This document shows, in pieces, positions 15,823 through 23,666 of a stretch of 53,156 nucleotides of DNA (positions are counted from its first letter, which is position 1; every line of letters starts with the position of its first letter). Source of the stretch: an uncultured Porphyromonadaceae bacterium. GTDB taxonomy: Bacteria > Bacteroidota > Bacteroidia > Bacteroidales > Muribaculaceae. The stretch is from positions 1 to 53,156 of the forward strand of contig CAMWNH010000006.1 in the NCBI GenBank assembly GCA_947175605.1. Reading direction: 5' to 3'. The translations under genes were made by a program, and so were the position numbers. A model generated the notes under the pieces. The model was not told the DNA's origin, ran no database searches, and was given only the letters and a program-made list of their open reading frames with translations.

Positions 15823-18252
15823 CTAAAAATCTATCGTCAGACGAACGTTGAATTGGCGACGAGTCAGATAATTCGGAACGGCATATTGAATATCATTTAC
15901 ATCCGTCACCCAGTAGTATGAACTGACGTTAGAAATGTCAAGAAGATTGAAAACATCCACTCCAAGCCATACGCTTTTCAGCTTCCCGAGGAAACCACCT
16001 CGGGGATGTCCGTCTTTCGGAGGTGTGAGAAGGCCATAAGCCAGCCCCACATCGAGTCGTTTATAAGCAGGTGCTCGGAAGTATCCTTTGTCGCGTGAGC
16101 CTCGGGGCGCAGTCGTAGGAAGACCATCGGAAAATATACCGCGCAGATTGAACTTAAGCTTCGGAAATTTCGGGAAATAATCCGTGAAGAACAGTGCAAA
16201 TGAATATCTCTGGTCAGTTGGCCGAGGAACTTTCACGCCATTGAGTGTTTCCTGCGTCTTCATCAGCGAGAAACTCACCCACGAATCGCTCCCGGGCACG
16301 AACTGTCCGAAAAGCTTGAAATCAAGACCGGCAGTAAAACCGTTCGTCAGATTCTCACCGGAATACACCACTTTTAGATTGTCTATTTCATATGGAATCA
16401 GATTGCCGAGGATCTTATAATACGCTTCTGCCGTTAGCTTGAAGGGGCGGTCCATGGCGCGGAATGTATAATCTCCGCCAAGAATAAACTGATACGACCG
16501 TTGGCTTTTAATCTTGTCATTCAGTATGATGATAGTATTGCCCAACTCGTCTGCCACAGGTTTTCTGAACTCCTTGAAAAACGGGCTCTGATAATATAGC
16601 CCTGTAGCAAAGCGAAGCGAAAGTCGCGGACACTTAGCCGGCACAAATCCTACGGAAGCTCGCGGACTCACCAGAAATTCCTTATTGTAATCCCAGTATG
16701 AAAATCTGATACCACCGTTGACATTGAAATATCCCGCAGCTGCGTCGATGCGATAAGTATCTTCCACATAGAATGCCATGCGGTTACTCGATATGTCGTT
16801 CTTTGCGTTGAGGTTATACACAACGCGCACAGCGTCCGGATCAAACGGAAGCGAGTAGCCTGCCGAATCACGCAATTCCCACTCGCGCGCCCGATCGTGA
16901 ATAGTCTCATGCTTGAAGCTTATGCCGTAATCGAGATTATGACGCTTGATACCGGAGGAACCGCGAAGACTGATATCAAACACAGATGCCTTCATGCGAT
17001 TGCGGGCATGTTCGTGATAGCGCCCCACCCCAAGCTCACCACCGATTCCGGCATTTCCGTCATTACTTCCTGACGTACCGGCCTGATCAAGCCAATACTC
17101 ACCCGAAATATCGTAACTCACAAGTTCGTTGGATAAGAATCCACCGGCCTGAAGCGTAAAGATATTGGCTTTAGAAGGTTCCCACGTCAGGGATAAAGCT
17201 CCGAAATATGTTTCGAACCTATCTTTCTCCTGACCATCGAAATACACCGTAAATTCCTTGGCGTCCGTAGATGTGCCGAATTTCGTTGTACGGTTATGCG
17301 GTATGAATTTATAGTTATTTATCGCTATGTTCCCCAGGAAGTTTGCCTTCACCTTGTTGGAAAACTTATACGTCATCGAGGTCTGATAGTCGAAAAACTT
17401 AGGGTCATACTCGCCCTTGTCATCCATAGTGCCGAGAAGTGATGAATTTGTCTTATAACGCACGCCATGAATTTGCGAGAACCTACGCGAAGAAGATCCC
17501 AGTGCAAGCGATGCTCCCTGCAATGAAGCTGACAAGCTTCCTTCGAACGCTTCGGGCTGGCGATAAGTTATATCAAGCACGGACGACATTTTATCCGCAT
17601 AACGAGCCGAGAATCCGCCCGTGGAAAAGCCTATCGCTCCCACAAGATCCGGATTGACTATACTGAGGCCTTCCTGTTGGCCTGATGAAATAAGCTGAGG
17701 ACGATACACCTCCACGCCGTTGATATACACGGAGTTTTCATCGTATGATCCGCCGCGCACGCTATACTGTGAGGACAGTTCATTGTTCGAATTCACGCCG
17801 GCCATAGTGGTAAGCATCCCTTCGACAGAACCACCCGAAACATCAGGCGAAAGACGGAAATCCTTGATATCCATCTTCTGAATGGAGCCAGTCTGCTTCT
17901 GATACTCCGTAACTTCTACTCCCTGAAGGGCATATGATGCGGGAGTCATCTTCACATTTAGGGTCGTTTCCTTCTTGGCGCCGATAAGTCTGCGTCGCAC
18001 TTCCTCATAGCCTATACAGCTGAATACCACACGAATGGTATCGGCTTCCGGCGCTGAAAGCATATACTTTCCGTCAAGATCGGAGGTAGCACCTATTGCG
18101 GTTCCGGCAATGCGGATATTCACAAACTCAAGCGGCTCGTTATTCTCATCCGTGATCTGTCCCGAGATCTTCACGGGAGCAGACAAGGCATCGAACGAGC
18201 ACAGCAAGAAAGCAACAAGTATATAGAGATATAGAAATTTCGGACCTTTCAT
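15823..18252 (-). CDS. TonB-dependent receptor with carboxypeptidase-regulatory-like N-terminal domain
   Basis: 809 residues from ATG 18252 (MKGPKFLYLYILVAFLLC signal peptide). The open frame extends to 18300, but that would overlap the upstream gene and precede the signal peptide. Residues about 26-110 are a CnaB-like regulatory domain (VKISGQITDENNEPLEFVNI, GATSDLDGKYML). Next come a plug domain (GMLTTMAGVNSNNELSSQYSVRGGSYDENSVYINGVEVYRP) and a 22-strand-type barrel ending RRQFNVRLTIDF. There is no SusD-like gene beside it, so it is not a SusCD glycan pair. It follows the DUF5686 gene by 34 bp. Substrate unknown; siderophore, metal or peptide import is possible but not shown. Confidence 0.88.
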   Translation of the reverse strand: MKGPKFLYLYILVAFLLCSFDALSAPVKISGQITDENNEPLEFVNIRIAGTAIGATSDLDGKYMLSAPEADTIRVVFSCIGYEEVRRRLIGAKKETTLNVKMTPASYALQGVEVTEYQKQTGSIQKMDIKDFRLSPDVSGGSVEGMLTTMAGVNSNNELSSQYSVRGGSYDENSVYINGVEVYRPQLISSGQQEGLSIVNPDLVGAIGFSTGGFSARYADKMSSVLDITYRQPEAFEGSLSASLQGASLALGSSSRRFSQIHGVRYKTNSSLLGTMDDKGEYDPKFFDYQTSMTYKFSNKVKANFLGNIAINNYKFIPHNRTTKFGTSTDAKEFTVYFDGQEKDRFETYFGALSLTWEPSKANIFTLQAGGFLSNELVSYDISGEYWLDQAGTSGSNDGNAGIGGELGVGRYHEHARNRMKASVFDISLRGSSGIKRHNLDYGISFKHETIHDRAREWELRDSAGYSLPFDPDAVRVVYNLNAKNDISSNRMAFYVEDTYRIDAAAGYFNVNGGIRFSYWDYNKEFLVSPRASVGFVPAKCPRLSLRFATGLYYQSPFFKEFRKPVADELGNTIIILNDKIKSQRSYQFILGGDYTFRAMDRPFKLTAEAYYKILGNLIPYEIDNLKVVYSGENLTNGFTAGLDFKLFGQFVPGSDSWVSFSLMKTQETLNGVKVPRPTDQRYSFALFFTDYFPKFPKLKFNLRGIFSDGLPTTAPRGSRDKGYFRAPAYKRLDVGLAYGLLTPPKDGHPRGGFLGKLKSVWLGVDVFNLLDISNVSSYYWVTDVNDIQYAVPNYLTRRQFNVRLTIDF

Positions 18253-18286
18253 ATTTTTAAAACGTAAGAAGGACCGAAAAATTGTA

Positions 18287-20863
18287 TCAGAAGGTAACAT
18301 GGAGCGCTATACGCACACCGTCTCGGTCGATTGGATATCCTACATGTCTGTAGTTCAACCTTCTCACGTAGTCGACACGCAGGATCTTAAACAGATTGTC
18401 AATACCTGCGGACAATTCCATGTATGGACCCTCATCCATTGGACGTGCAGGTGCACTGCTTGGAAACGCGAGAAGCCACGGACGTTCCGATGATGGTGTA
18501 CATCTTTCCGAACGGCTGCCGTAAAGTCCTCGGAATCCGACCACCTCGCGCAGCTTGGCTTTCTTAATCCCGGGAATCAGATTTAGCAAGGCTCCGTTCA
18601 GCCAGTAAGTCAGATCCCACGAAACGTATCTCGAGTTGACAAATTCCAAAGGCGACATCAGTGCGAAACTCTGTGGCTGTATGGTGTAGGAAAGATTGGC
18701 GTTGGGAATACATAGATCCAGAAAATCAGTTTCGCCCCATACGTATCCTCCTCCGGCATAACAGTCTATAAAACCAAATGCTGAAAGCCAGAACCGCTTT
18801 GAAACATTCAATTCCGTTTTATTCACACCCCAACGTGACCCGGCGAAACCTTTGGGGGCAAATGTGTGTTCGAGAACAATTACCGGTGCGTCCAGATTTA
18901 TCGGAATACGGTGAGTGCGACCCTGGTAAAATTTCTCACCGGGTGCATAACGAAGTCTGACATTAATCAGATTCTCCGTAAAATGATCTATGGGTGTGCC
19001 GTCGGCCAGCTCAAAGCGGAAAGTCCTGGAGGCTTCCTGTCGTCTTGTTTCCAAAGCAGCCAGCACGGAAAAATTATTCCTGAGTTCAAGAGTATACTCC
19101 AACCTGGTCTTGCGCATATATGTCGTCAGGTCATCGGACATACGACGGAATGAAAGCACAAAATTGTCTTGATTTGTAAAGAGATAGTGTTCACCGGGAG
19201 AATCCGTATCATAGCTATGCAATATCTTTAGGGAATGAACGGGAAATTCGCGTGAATGTTGGAGCTTGTCATGGAAGGAATACTCGCCTTCAATACTATA
19301 TTTCCATCGATGATCCCGTATACCATATGCTACAAAACCGCGTCCGAACCAGCGCTTGCTTAAGGCAGCCGTTGTCAAACCGCCGGCTCGCAGACGCAGC
19401 CCTTCCAGACTGTTGTAACTTATGAAGGTGTTCACAGGTCCTATGTCAAACTTACTTGGGCCGGTTCCCTCCCTCTTAGTGCCCACATAGCCGGTGAACA
19501 ATATCTTGATACATTTTTCAGTCCAGTAATAAACCTTATTACTCCTAAGCTGCCGCACGAGCAGCGCAACGGAACGTTCACCTCTGCCTACAGATACTTT
19601 TCTTTGCTCATCCCACCAAATGCTGTCGCGTGCGGCGGCTTCCGGGTCGGAATATTTCTCGCCAAGTCCGTCGAAGACACTGTCGGGCACAGCCTCAAAA
19701 TTATGGTCGCGAAAGTTGAGTACACGTCGTAGATATATTCCCGGACCACCCGGCACGGGTTTTGCCTCTATCACAAGATCATCAATCCTTTTCAGCCGAG
19801 TACCATCCGGTCCCCGATCATATGTCTGTGTTATCATCAAAGACTCGATAAAGTTCAGATTTATACCCTGGGGAATACGCATTTCAGCCTTTCGCACAAA
19901 CATGTTCGAATCGTTCAGAGCCACATAAACCGAACCTGAAAATCCGAACGAAGCCTTGTTATGAGGGTAAAAAGACAAGACTACACACTTCTCATCATTC
20001 ACCTGCACGGTATCTACCAGATAGAACTTATAGAAGTCGGGAGCGATTCGGGATAGCGGACTTACAAAGCGGTTCTGTAGAAGATTGATGTCATTCTGAT
20101 AAAAATCCACCTCGCCGAGTATATCCTCAAGCATCACAACCATATTTTCCTGACCTATCATTTCGTCTACACCCTCACGCTTCACTCCACTTACACGCTC
20201 GCGACGCTGTCGGTCAGGTTCCCCGCGCTGAAACACATCTTTGATTTTCTCAGTTACGGAAACAGGGAGCACAGTTTTGCCTGAAACCTCGGATGTGTCC
20301 ACATAATTGGTGAGGAATGGGAAACGACGCAAGGTGGCAGCCTTTTCCTCCGGATTGAAGTTATTAAGAGCGATGGTTATACGCTCATATTCATTGTAGT
20401 TGTAATTGGGCTTTAGAGCAGGATTACTCGCATCGGCAGTTTCGCGAAGTCTGCGAGCGAAGTCTACCGCGGGATTATTCTTCTTGGAATACTTCTTCTT
20501 CTTAACTACCAGCTCCCGCAACTCTGTTGTTGACGGCGGCAACTGAAAGTCATATAGATTCAAACCTTCTGGGCGCAAAGGAAGAGTACGGCTTTCATAT
20601 CCCACACTCGTTGCTTTCAATGTGCGGACGTCCGCCGGAACCTTCATCTCGAAAAGTCCTTTTTCGTCAGCTACGACGGCCTTATGCACCCCCTCCGCAA
20701 TAACGGATGCATAGGGCAATCCTTCCATTGTCAGAGAATCTCGCACGATACCTTTGATATAAACGGAAGGAGCCGCACCGGAAGAGGCGAGTGCAATGCA
20801 AAGCAACAAGATCCCCGTTGCAAAAGTCCTGATTGAAATTATTTTTGTATTTTTGTCTCCCAA
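18287..20863 (-). CDS. DUF5686 and carboxypeptidase-regulatory-like domain outer-membrane protein
   Basis: 858 residues. A signal peptide (about 1-30, ending SSGAAP) is followed by a CnaB-like domain (VYIKGIVRDSLTMEGLPYASVI, VADEKGLFEMKV) at about 33-115. The long remainder matches the DUF5686 family (NPAVDFARRLRE, YNEYERITIALNN, then beta-barrel-like strands ending VRIALHVTF). These proteins are widespread in Bacteroidota, look like outer-membrane barrels fused to a periplasmic domain, and have no settled function. Only one plausible start exists near the signal peptide, 18 bp from the divergent CYTH gene, so the minus promoter must lie within or beyond the CYTH coding region. First gene of a three-gene minus-strand operon. 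Confidence 0.85.
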   Translation of the reverse strand: MGDKNTKIISIRTFATGILLLCIALASSGAAPSVYIKGIVRDSLTMEGLPYASVIAEGVHKAVVADEKGLFEMKVPADVRTLKATSVGYESRTLPLRPEGLNLYDFQLPPSTTELRELVVKKKKYSKKNNPAVDFARRLRETADASNPALKPNYNYNEYERITIALNNFNPEEKAATLRRFPFLTNYVDTSEVSGKTVLPVSVTEKIKDVFQRGEPDRQRRERVSGVKREGVDEMIGQENMVVMLEDILGEVDFYQNDINLLQNRFVSPLSRIAPDFYKFYLVDTVQVNDEKCVVLSFYPHNKASFGFSGSVYVALNDSNMFVRKAEMRIPQGINLNFIESLMITQTYDRGPDGTRLKRIDDLVIEAKPVPGGPGIYLRRVLNFRDHNFEAVPDSVFDGLGEKYSDPEAAARDSIWWDEQRKVSVGRGERSVALLVRQLRSNKVYYWTEKCIKILFTGYVGTKREGTGPSKFDIGPVNTFISYNSLEGLRLRAGGLTTAALSKRWFGRGFVAYGIRDHRWKYSIEGEYSFHDKLQHSREFPVHSLKILHSYDTDSPGEHYLFTNQDNFVLSFRRMSDDLTTYMRKTRLEYTLELRNNFSVLAALETRRQEASRTFRFELADGTPIDHFTENLINVRLRYAPGEKFYQGRTHRIPINLDAPVIVLEHTFAPKGFAGSRWGVNKTELNVSKRFWLSAFGFIDCYAGGGYVWGETDFLDLCIPNANLSYTIQPQSFALMSPLEFVNSRYVSWDLTYWLNGALLNLIPGIKKAKLREVVGFRGLYGSRSERCTPSSERPWLLAFPSSAPARPMDEGPYMELSAGIDNLFKILRVDYVRRLNYRHVGYPIDRDGVRIALHVTF
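20848..20855 (+). promoter_or_regulatory. Putative -7 element for the CYTH gene
   Basis: TATTTTTG matches TAnnTTTG, 26 bp upstream of the CYTH start at 20882. It lies inside the first codons of the divergent DUF5686 gene. No convincing -33 element was found, so this is tentative. Confidence 0.4.
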
Positions 20864-20881
20864 TATTTTGTTATTGTTCCT

Positions 20882-21361
20882 ATGGCTAAAGAAATAGAAC
20901 GTAAATTCCTTGTAGTGAGTGAGGATTACAAAGCTCTTGCCTCCGAGTGCAAGCGCATGAAGCAGGCCTACCTGAGTCTGCGGCCCGATTCCACCGTGAG
21001 AGTTCGCATATCAGGCCCCAACGCATGGCTCACGATCAAAAGCCGCAATATCGGTACGACGCGCAACGAATGGGAATACCCCATACCTGTCTCCGATGCC
21101 GAAACCATGATCGCGGAATGCTCCGAAGGCACGGTTATAAGCAAATGTCGCTACATTGTCCCGGCATCGTATGGCTTACGTTGGGAAGTAGATGAATTCG
21201 ACGGAGCACACGCCGGCCTGTGCGTAGCTGAAATCGAACTGCCTTCTCCGGACACTGACTTCGAGCGTCCGTCGTTCATAGGACGTGAAGTCAGCGGAGA
21301 TCCACGCTACTATAATTCATCACTCGCAGCGGACGGCGCTTCCACACCTCCACGCTCTTGA
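20882..21361 (+). CDS. CYTH domain protein (putative triphosphatase)
   Basis: 159 residues. The N-terminal MAKEIERKFLV carries the ExExK signature of CYTH enzymes. Later charged positions in alternate strand order (VRVRISG, AWLTIKSR, EWEYPIP, KCRYIVP, WEVDEFDG, VAEIELPS) fit the eight-stranded tunnel that binds triphosphate and metal. Bacterial single-domain members usually hydrolyse inorganic triphosphate or a related phosphorylated substrate. The actual substrate is unknown. Length is typical. The last 52 bp overlap the convergent RlmD-type gene, so the final residues (about GASTPPRS) are encoded within the other gene's 3' end. Confidence 0.87.
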   Translation: MAKEIERKFLVVSEDYKALASECKRMKQAYLSLRPDSTVRVRISGPNAWLTIKSRNIGTTRNEWEYPIPVSDAETMIAECSEGTVISKCRYIVPASYGLRWEVDEFDGAHAGLCVAEIELPSPDTDFERPSFIGREVSGDPRYYNSSLAADGASTPPRS

Positions 21362-22773
21362 ACGGGCTTTAGTTCGAGGCGAACCACATTCTCCACGTGT
21401 TGGGTATGCGGAAACATGTCCACGGGCTGCACAGCCGTGATTTTATATTTTGTATTTAGCAGCGCAAGGTCTCGAGCCTGTGTGGCCGGATTGCAGCTCA
21501 CATAAACTATTCGAGAAGGCTCCGCGGCAAGTATGACGTCCACAACATCGCCATGCATGCCTGCTCGTGGAGGATCCACAATCATCACGTCGGGGCGTCC
21601 GTGACGCTCGATGAATTCTGCGTTCAGCACATCCTTCATGTCGCCGGCGTAGAATAAGGTATTGTCCAGGCCGTTGAGCGAGGCGTTGATCTTCGCATCT
21701 TCGATTGCCTCTGGCACATACTCAATACCGATAACCTTTCTCGCGCCACGACTAACGAAATTCGCTATTGTACCCGTGCCGGTATAAAGGTCGTAGACAA
21801 GCTCATCACCTGTAAGTCCGGCAAAATCCCTGGCAACCTTATAAAGCTCGTAAGCCTGACGGGAATTGGTCTGATAGAACGACTTCGGGCCGACACGGAA
21901 ACGCAGTCCTTCCATCTCCTCCTCGATAAAATCTTTACCGCTGAAAGTGATGATGTCCAGATCACCAAAAGTATCGTTTGCCTTGGTATTCACCACATAT
22001 AGCAAGGATGTAATTTGCGGGAATTCATCTTTCACCGCCTGCATGAGGGCCTGAATCTCCTGCGGTTTATCCTCGCCGAAACTCATCAAGGCCATAATCT
22101 CGCCTGTGGAAGCCATACGCACCATAAGCGTACGCAGGAAGCCTTCGTTCATTTTCAGGTCATAGAAACTCAGACCATGCTCCTTGCCCCAACGCTTTAT
22201 GAACTTGCGCAGCTGATTTGAGAAATCATCCTGAAGGTAGCAGCGGTCTATATCCAGTACCTTATCAAAAGCACCGGGAATGTGGAATCCTGCCGCATCG
22301 CGGTCTGGGAACTCCTCGCCACTTTTCAGTTGCTCGTAAGTAAGCCAGCACTTGTTGGAGAATGTATATTCCATCTTGTTGCGATATTCCCAGATATCTT
22401 TCGAACCCAAAGTCGGAGCCACCTCGGGATGCTCGACATGACCTATCCTGTCTAGTGCATCCACAACCTGCTGGCGCTTGGCTTTCAACTGAAAATCGTA
22501 TGGAAGATGCTGCCAACGGCAACCTCCGCACACCGTAAAATGCGAGCACCGCGGTTCTACACGCATCTCTCCGGGGCTGACAATTTTCGTAATATGCCCC
22601 ATGGCGTAGGTGCGTCGCTTCTTATCGATCTTCACATCCACGATATCTCCGGGTGCTCCGAAAGGTAGAAAGACCACCATGTCATCGACACGAGCCACGG
22701 CATTGCCTTCTGCAGCAACGTCAATTATCTCCACTCCCTCCATCACGGGAAGTTCTTTGCGTTTTCTTGCCAT
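21310..22773 (-). CDS. rlmD: 23S rRNA (uracil-C5)-methyltransferase, RlmD/RumA type
   Basis: 487 residues. A TRAM domain (about 8-70) is followed by the iron-sulfur cysteines CSHFTVCGGCRWQHL, the SAM-binding motif VYDLYTGTGTIANF, the VDPPRAGMHGDV motif and the catalytic VSCNPATQARDL region, ending HVENVVRLELK. These enzymes methylate a uracil in 23S rRNA (U1939 in E. coli for RlmD); Bacteroidota paralogues can differ in target base, so the exact site is uncertain. The roughly 16 residues past the usual family end (after RLELKPV) overlap the CYTH gene on the other strand. Single-gene unit. Confidence 0.88.
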   Translation of the reverse strand: MARKRKELPVMEGVEIIDVAAEGNAVARVDDMVVFLPFGAPGDIVDVKIDKKRRTYAMGHITKIVSPGEMRVEPRCSHFTVCGGCRWQHLPYDFQLKAKRQQVVDALDRIGHVEHPEVAPTLGSKDIWEYRNKMEYTFSNKCWLTYEQLKSGEEFPDRDAAGFHIPGAFDKVLDIDRCYLQDDFSNQLRKFIKRWGKEHGLSFYDLKMNEGFLRTLMVRMASTGEIMALMSFGEDKPQEIQALMQAVKDEFPQITSLLYVVNTKANDTFGDLDIITFSGKDFIEEEMEGLRFRVGPKSFYQTNSRQAYELYKVARDFAGLTGDELVYDLYTGTGTIANFVSRGARKVIGIEYVPEAIEDAKINASLNGLDNTLFYAGDMKDVLNAEFIERHGRPDVMIVDPPRAGMHGDVVDVILAAEPSRIVYVSCNPATQARDLALLNTKYKITAVQPVDMFPHTQHVENVVRLELKPVQERGGVEAPSAASDEL

Positions 22774-22792
22774 TGTATTCCGAAATTTTTCG

Positions 22793-22800
22793 CAAAGTTA
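22793..22800 (-). promoter_or_regulatory. Putative -7 element for rlmD
   Basis: The minus strand reads TAACTTTG followed by CG, a full TAnnTTTG match about 20 bp upstream of the ATG at 22773. This implies a 5' leader of only about 10-15 nt. Confidence 0.55.
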
Positions 22801-22906
22801 CGTAAATCCCGCGAAATAATGCCCCTGAATGTCATAAAACTCGGAAACATTTCAGCATCATTCATTGTTTATTAAACAAATACAAACTTTCAACTACTTC
22901 GAGACT

Positions 22907-23536
22907 ATGAAAAAGGCCTTCCTGAAACTAATGTTTATCATCGCGGCTGCTGTATCATTTTCAGCATGCTCGCCCTTCGCACTGGTCAATAGCGAGACCT
23001 ACAACGACGCAAACCTATCGCAATATCATACATTCCGGATAGTCACGCCGGGGACTGAAGGCAAGCTTCCCCCGGGGATGCAGATGGTCACATACTACAA
23101 CATAGCCGCCGCCATACGCGAGCAGATGGTGGAGCGTGGATTTACCGAGGACCCCAACTCGCCTCTTCTCATAAATATCGGACTTACAGTTCACCGCGAA
23201 ATCGAGACTGCCCCTGCGCTCCCGCCGGCTCCCGCTCCACCCTACATGGGTCCCTACTACAATGGCTATTACCCATACTTCATGTATCCCCGTCCCTATT
23301 ATTGGCCGGCTGTATACAACAACGCACAAGTCATTACCGGAATCTACAAGGAAGGCGTTCTGACCATGGATCTGGTGAATATGCAGAAGAAGCTTCCGCT
23401 CTATTCCGCATCCGTGGCAACAATTCTTGAAAACGGACAGGGACAATTCAGAAACCTGAGTGGAATTGCTGAAGCCGTGCAGACTCTATTTTCCAAATTC
23501 CCTGTACCACTGGAACCACAATACCGCAACAAATAA
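22907..23536 (+). CDS. DUF4136 domain lipoprotein
   Basis: 209 residues from ATG 22907 (MKKAFLKLMFIIAAAVSFSAC); the upstream in-frame ATG at 22865 would put unrelated sequence ahead of the signal peptide. Lipobox FSAC with Cys21. The mature part has YHTFRIVTPGTE, AAAIREQMVERGFTED, LLINIGLTVHREIET, then a Pro/Tyr-rich segment (about 117-145) and TGIYKEGVLTMDLVNMQKKLPLYSASV. This matches DUF4136, a periplasmic or outer-membrane-associated family of unknown role. It is monocistronic, bounded by a terminator at 23555. Confidence 0.8.
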   Translation: MKKAFLKLMFIIAAAVSFSACSPFALVNSETYNDANLSQYHTFRIVTPGTEGKLPPGMQMVTYYNIAAAIREQMVERGFTEDPNSPLLINIGLTVHREIETAPALPPAPAPPYMGPYYNGYYPYFMYPRPYYWPAVYNNAQVITGIYKEGVLTMDLVNMQKKLPLYSASVATILENGQGQFRNLSGIAEAVQTLFSKFPVPLEPQYRNK

Positions 23537-23554
23537 CTTAAAATCCTTTACTAC

Positions 23555-23587
23555 GCCGGACCTCCGAAAAGAGGCCCGGCTTTTTAT
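23555..23587 (+). terminator. Rho-independent terminator after DUF4136 gene
   Basis: GCCGGACCTC (23555-23564) pairs with GAGGCCCGGC (23571-23580) with one mismatch and a 6-nt loop, followed by TTTTTATTT. Confidence 0.85.
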
Positions 23588-23633
23588 TTAAATAAAGTAT
23601 TGATTGCATACTTTTAATTTCATATTTTTTGAG

Positions 23634-23641
23634 TACTTTTG
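23634..23641 (+). promoter_or_regulatory. Putative -7 element for the DUF4011 helicase gene
   Basis: TACTTTTG matches TAnnTTTG, 26 bp before the chosen ATG at 23667. It supports that start over the longer frame from 23604, which would begin upstream of the promoter. Confidence 0.55.
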
Positions 23642-23666
23642 TACGAACGATTTTGAATCCCACAGC

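Noticed and set aside
15823-20863. SusC/SusD-type glycan utilisation locus
   Set aside because: The TonB receptor has no SusD-like partner and no glycoside hydrolase genes nearby.
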